A stretch of DNA of 64,000 bases, taken from Voacanga thouarsii (Eukaryota > Streptophyta > Magnoliopsida > Gentianales > Apocynaceae). The DNA is taken from the NCBI GenBank assembly GCA_026120185.1, contig JANUWF010001819.1, positions 2,232,001 through 2,296,000 of the forward strand. Reading direction: 5' to 3'. This document shows positions 61,225 to 64,000 of this stretch, piece after piece; the first letter of the stretch is position 1, and each line of letters starts with the position of its first letter. The translations under genes were made by a program, and so were the position numbers. The notes under the pieces are model-generated. The model was given only the letters and a program-made list of their open reading frames with translations, did no database searches and was not told the DNA's origin.

Positions 61225-61459
61225 GATAGAAGTATAAATACCCCATTATAAAAGGAGGAAGGCAGCTGGAAAAACTTACAAAACTTCAAAATAGTACTAA
61301 ATATTTCCCTTGACTTTGTAAATTCCTTCATTTTCAATCACCTTCTACTCTTGGTGCATCCAACTCTTTTGTAAATCCTATACATATAACTTTTGTTTTA
61401 ATGGGTATTGAATCACCTTTGAGTTAATTTAACAGATTGCATTGAGAGAGATCACAACA

Positions 61460-61810
61460 ATTTGATATATTATTATTTTATTTCAATTTTGGCACATGTG
61501 ACAACTGTTTCCTCCTCTTCGAACATGCTATTGCCTTCAAGAATCTTCATTGTCTATGACAAGCGAAGGGTTTGATTCACTTTCTGCTAAAAAGAAAACC
61601 AATACCATAGCATTCTACCATACAGATTCCCGAATTCAACTGATCATTGCCAATGGGATCCAAGAACTTACTAAGTTTGGCGATTGGTCAAACTTCCATT
61701 GACAGTTTATCAAGAAGACCACTTCAACTGCACCTATCAGGTTCGGTTTAACTACGGTTTGCCAATCCAACTACGGTTTAAAATTAAAAATTTTGAGAAA
61801 AAGAATTAAT
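61460..61810. other. unassigned DNA between elements
   Basis: No gene or repeat was recognised. The part at 61480-61760 is less AT-rich than its surroundings and could be old coding or host DNA (plus-strand words such as YHTDSRIQLIIANG near 61617), but no family could be named. Confidence 0.4.
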
Positions 61811-62145
61811 TGTTATAAAATTTGGGTAGTGTTAGAATAAAATCTACACACTACACACTAAGAAAACTCTAACTATTTTTTGCACAAGAATTTCTTCAAA
61901 CTTCTCCATTTCTTTTTCTCACAATTCTTTCACAAAATGATGGTATATTTCAAGCTTAGAGAACAACTCTATTTATAGAGCTCTTAATTAGTGAAATACA
62001 TCATCTTCCACTAATCTTAATTAGTGGTGTCTCCACTAAATGGTGGACATCCATAAAAATCCATAATTAATGGAGCTTCCACTAATTCCCTAATAGTTCA
62101 CATAAATCCATAATTAGTGGAGCTTCCACTAATATATTCATAATA
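61811..62145 (-). mobile_element. short 3' LTR of copia element J
   Basis: The plus strand starts TGTTATAAAATTTGGGTAG and ends ATATATTCATAATA, so the minus strand starts TATTATGAATATATTAGTGG (first bases mutated from TGTTA). Next to its start on the minus strand is the purine tract CAAGAGGGAG. Within it, ATTAGTGGAGCTTCCACTAAT-like words recur. A length of 335 bp fits small copia families. Confidence 0.65.
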
Positions 62146-64000
62146 CTCCCTCTTGAATGTTCATCCATTACATAAAGAATATGCCTCGTTAGAACCTTAC
62201 TAGATAAAAACCCAGTGGAAAAAAAATCTAGTGAAGAAAAAAGAGTACATTATTCTATATGTCTGTTTATTACTCTCCCTGATGAGATAATTCCTTTAAA
62301 TCTTTGAACCGACGCATACTAATTTTATATATCAACTTTTCAAATGTTGCAGTCGGTAAAGTCTTCGTGAACATATTTGCGAGGTTATCACATGACCGAA
62401 TTTGTAGCACATCAATTTCACCTTTCTTCTGGAGTTCATGAGTAAAGAAGAATTTTGGTGAAATATGTTTTGTCCGATCTCCTTTAATATTTCCTCTTCA
62501 TATTTGAGCTATGCAGGCTGCATTGTCTTCATAAAGAGGAGTTGGAATATCTCTGATAGATGATAATCCACAACTTTCTCGGATATCATGAATCATTGAT
62601 CGTAACCATATACATTCTCTACTTACTTCATGAATGGCTATACTTTCAGCATGATTTGAAGAAGTAGCTGCTTGGAGATATCGAAGGACTTGTTTAATTC
62701 CATTCCAATGTTGTCGTGTTGGTGAAGAACTAAATCTTGCTAATAAATTGACATCAAAGGCAATATCAGGTCGTGTATTATTAGCAAAATACATCAATGC
62801 ATCAATTGCACTGAGATATGGTACTTCAGGACCAAGAAGTTCTTCATCCTCTTCTTGAGGTTGGAAAAGATCTTTATTCACATCTAATGACCGGACGATC
62901 ATTGGAATACTCAATGGATGTGCTCTGTCCATGAAAATCCTTTTTAAAACTTTTGCTGTATATGTTGATTGATGAAACTTGCTAAATGTTCAATTTGTAA
63001 ACCAAGGCAAAATGTAATTTTACCAACATCCTTGATGTCGAATAATCAATTGTTTCTTGGAGCTCTTCAGGAGTTCCAATAAGATTAATATCATCAACAT
63101 ATATCACAAATTTAGAACCAGATTTCTTAATAAAAACACATGGACATACTTGGTCATTTTTAAATTCCGCTTTCAATAAATATTCACTAAGACGATTGAA
63201 CCACATGCGCCCAGATTGCTTCAGGCCATATAATGATTTTTACAACTTGATGGAGTAATTTTCACGAGGATAATGTTTATATGCTTCGGGCATGCGAAAT
63301 TCTTCAGGGATTTTCATGTAAACATCATTTTCTAAATTTCCATACAAGTAAGCAGTAACAACATCTAATAGGCGCATATCTATCATTTCATGTACTGCCA
63401 AACTGATAAGATATCGAAGTGTAATAGCATCAACAACAGGAGAATAAGTTTCATCATAATCCATACCTGGTCTTTGTGAAAAATCTTGAGCTACTAACCG
63501 TGCTTTATATCGTACGATTTCATTATTTTTATTGTGCTTTCGTACAAATATCCATTTGTAGCCAATAAGTTTTACACCTTCCAGTGTTCGGACTGCAGGT
63601 CCGAAAACTTCACGTTGTGTCAGTGCATTTAACTCCGATTGAATCGCATCTTTCCATTGTAGCCAATCTTTTCTATGCCGACATTCATCAACTAATATTA
63701 GTTCAGGATCATCATTATCCTATATAACATCAAGAGATATATTATATGCAAACATATTATCAATCATTGTTTCTATCTGATTCCAGCTTCTACCGAAAGT
63801 GGTATATTTGATAGAAATTTCAGTGTTACTTTCATCAACTTCTGGTTCTTTTTCATTAGTTCTCTCTTGGTCTTTATTATTATTTTCTAATATGATCATC
63901 TGGATCCTTTCATCCTCTCTTCTTTCGAGGATTTGTATCTTTAGAATCAAGAGGTCGGTCATGCTTCTGGCATGCTTTTGGCTTAGCAACTATAGGTATA
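62146..64000 (-). pseudogene. Ty1-copia element J reverse transcriptase/RNase H, cut by the window end
   Basis: Reading down from 63989: an acidic linker (EKEPEVDESNTEI) before the RT, then MDYDETYSPVVDAITLRYLI (63464), AYLYGNLENDVYMKIPEEF, then MWFNRLSEYLLKAEF (63206) and the active site FVIYVDDINLIGT near 63100. Block 62932-62498 reads MDRAHPLSIPMIVRSLDVNK, then GPEVPYLSAIDALMYFANNT, and then LRYLQAATSSNHAESIAIHE, where the frame jumps from the RT end into RNase H with roughly 100 residues missing. The region also has a stop after YSIKL. The element would copy its RNA into DNA; gag, protease and integrase lie beyond 64000. Confidence 0.85.

Larger units (their letters stand above)
60056..61459 (+). 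mobile_element. 3' LTR of Ty3-gypsy element A
   Basis: It starts TGTTATAATTTCAAAAGG after a polypurine tract and ends GAGAGATCACAACA. Without the MITE (850 bp plus 8-bp duplication) it would be about 546 bp. The 5' LTR remnant 14010-14368 matches 60236-60374 and 61225-61459. Confidence 0.8.

Overview
The window is gene-poor, AT-rich plant nuclear DNA (a flowering plant, probably a dicot). The evidence is CACTA, Ty1-copia and Ty3-gypsy elements, Stowaway and hAT-like MITEs, an endogenous florendovirus-type pararetrovirus, and fragments that look like plant JMJ706/JMJ13-type demethylase and WDR55-type WD-repeat genes. No intact host gene was found. The species cannot be named from the sequence.

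Almost the whole window is a stack of nested insertions that can be ordered from target-site duplications (TSDs) and from which element is interrupted by which. The oldest frame is a Ty3-gypsy element (A, + strand): 5' LTR remnant 14010-14368 with primer site, gag-pol at 39393-43318 and 59478-60055, and 3' LTR 60056-61459. Its 5' LTR was hit by a CACTA transposon whose right end is at 14009 and whose left end lies off the window. The DNA left of 14009 holds two host gene fragments on the minus strand (JMJ-type at about 130-665, one WDR55-type exon), so they may be passengers of that transposon. A second CACTA element, complete from 2181 to 11357 with TSD GTT, splits the WDR55-type exon and carries two decayed minus-strand transposase genes.

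A Ty1-copia element (B, + strand) sits in the leader of A: LTR from 14414, gag/protease/integrase at 22550-24925, and a broken second LTR at 35521-39243. In the leader of B lies an endogenous pararetrovirus (16464-21923) bounded by a perfect 69-bp direct repeat. It holds an inverted RNase H piece, a TA repeat, a capsid-protease-RT-RNase H reading frame broken only by stop codons, a second ORF and a promoter/polyadenylation region. The pol of B is cut at 24925 by the remains of a minus-strand Athila-like gypsy element (24926-35520). The gag of that element holds a solo LTR (31100-34624, TSD CATCC), which itself contains an LTR in inverted orientation.

The integrase region of A is interrupted at 43319 by another Ty1-copia element (D, minus strand, LTRs of about 2 kb). 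D carries a solo LTR in its leader (48839-50880, TSD AGTGC) and a 3.4-kb solo LTR in its own 5' LTR (54484-57859, TSD AGAAA/AGGAA). A further LTR (58037-59477) without a TSD marks a deletion that removed the end of D and part of the integrase of A. The 3' LTR of A contains a hAT-like MITE (60375-61224) that in turn contains a Stowaway MITE (60482-60918). From 61811 to the end is part of another minus-strand copia element. All coding regions are broken to some degree. The features of most interest are the virus insertion with its long flanking repeat and the host gene fragments beside or inside the CACTA elements.
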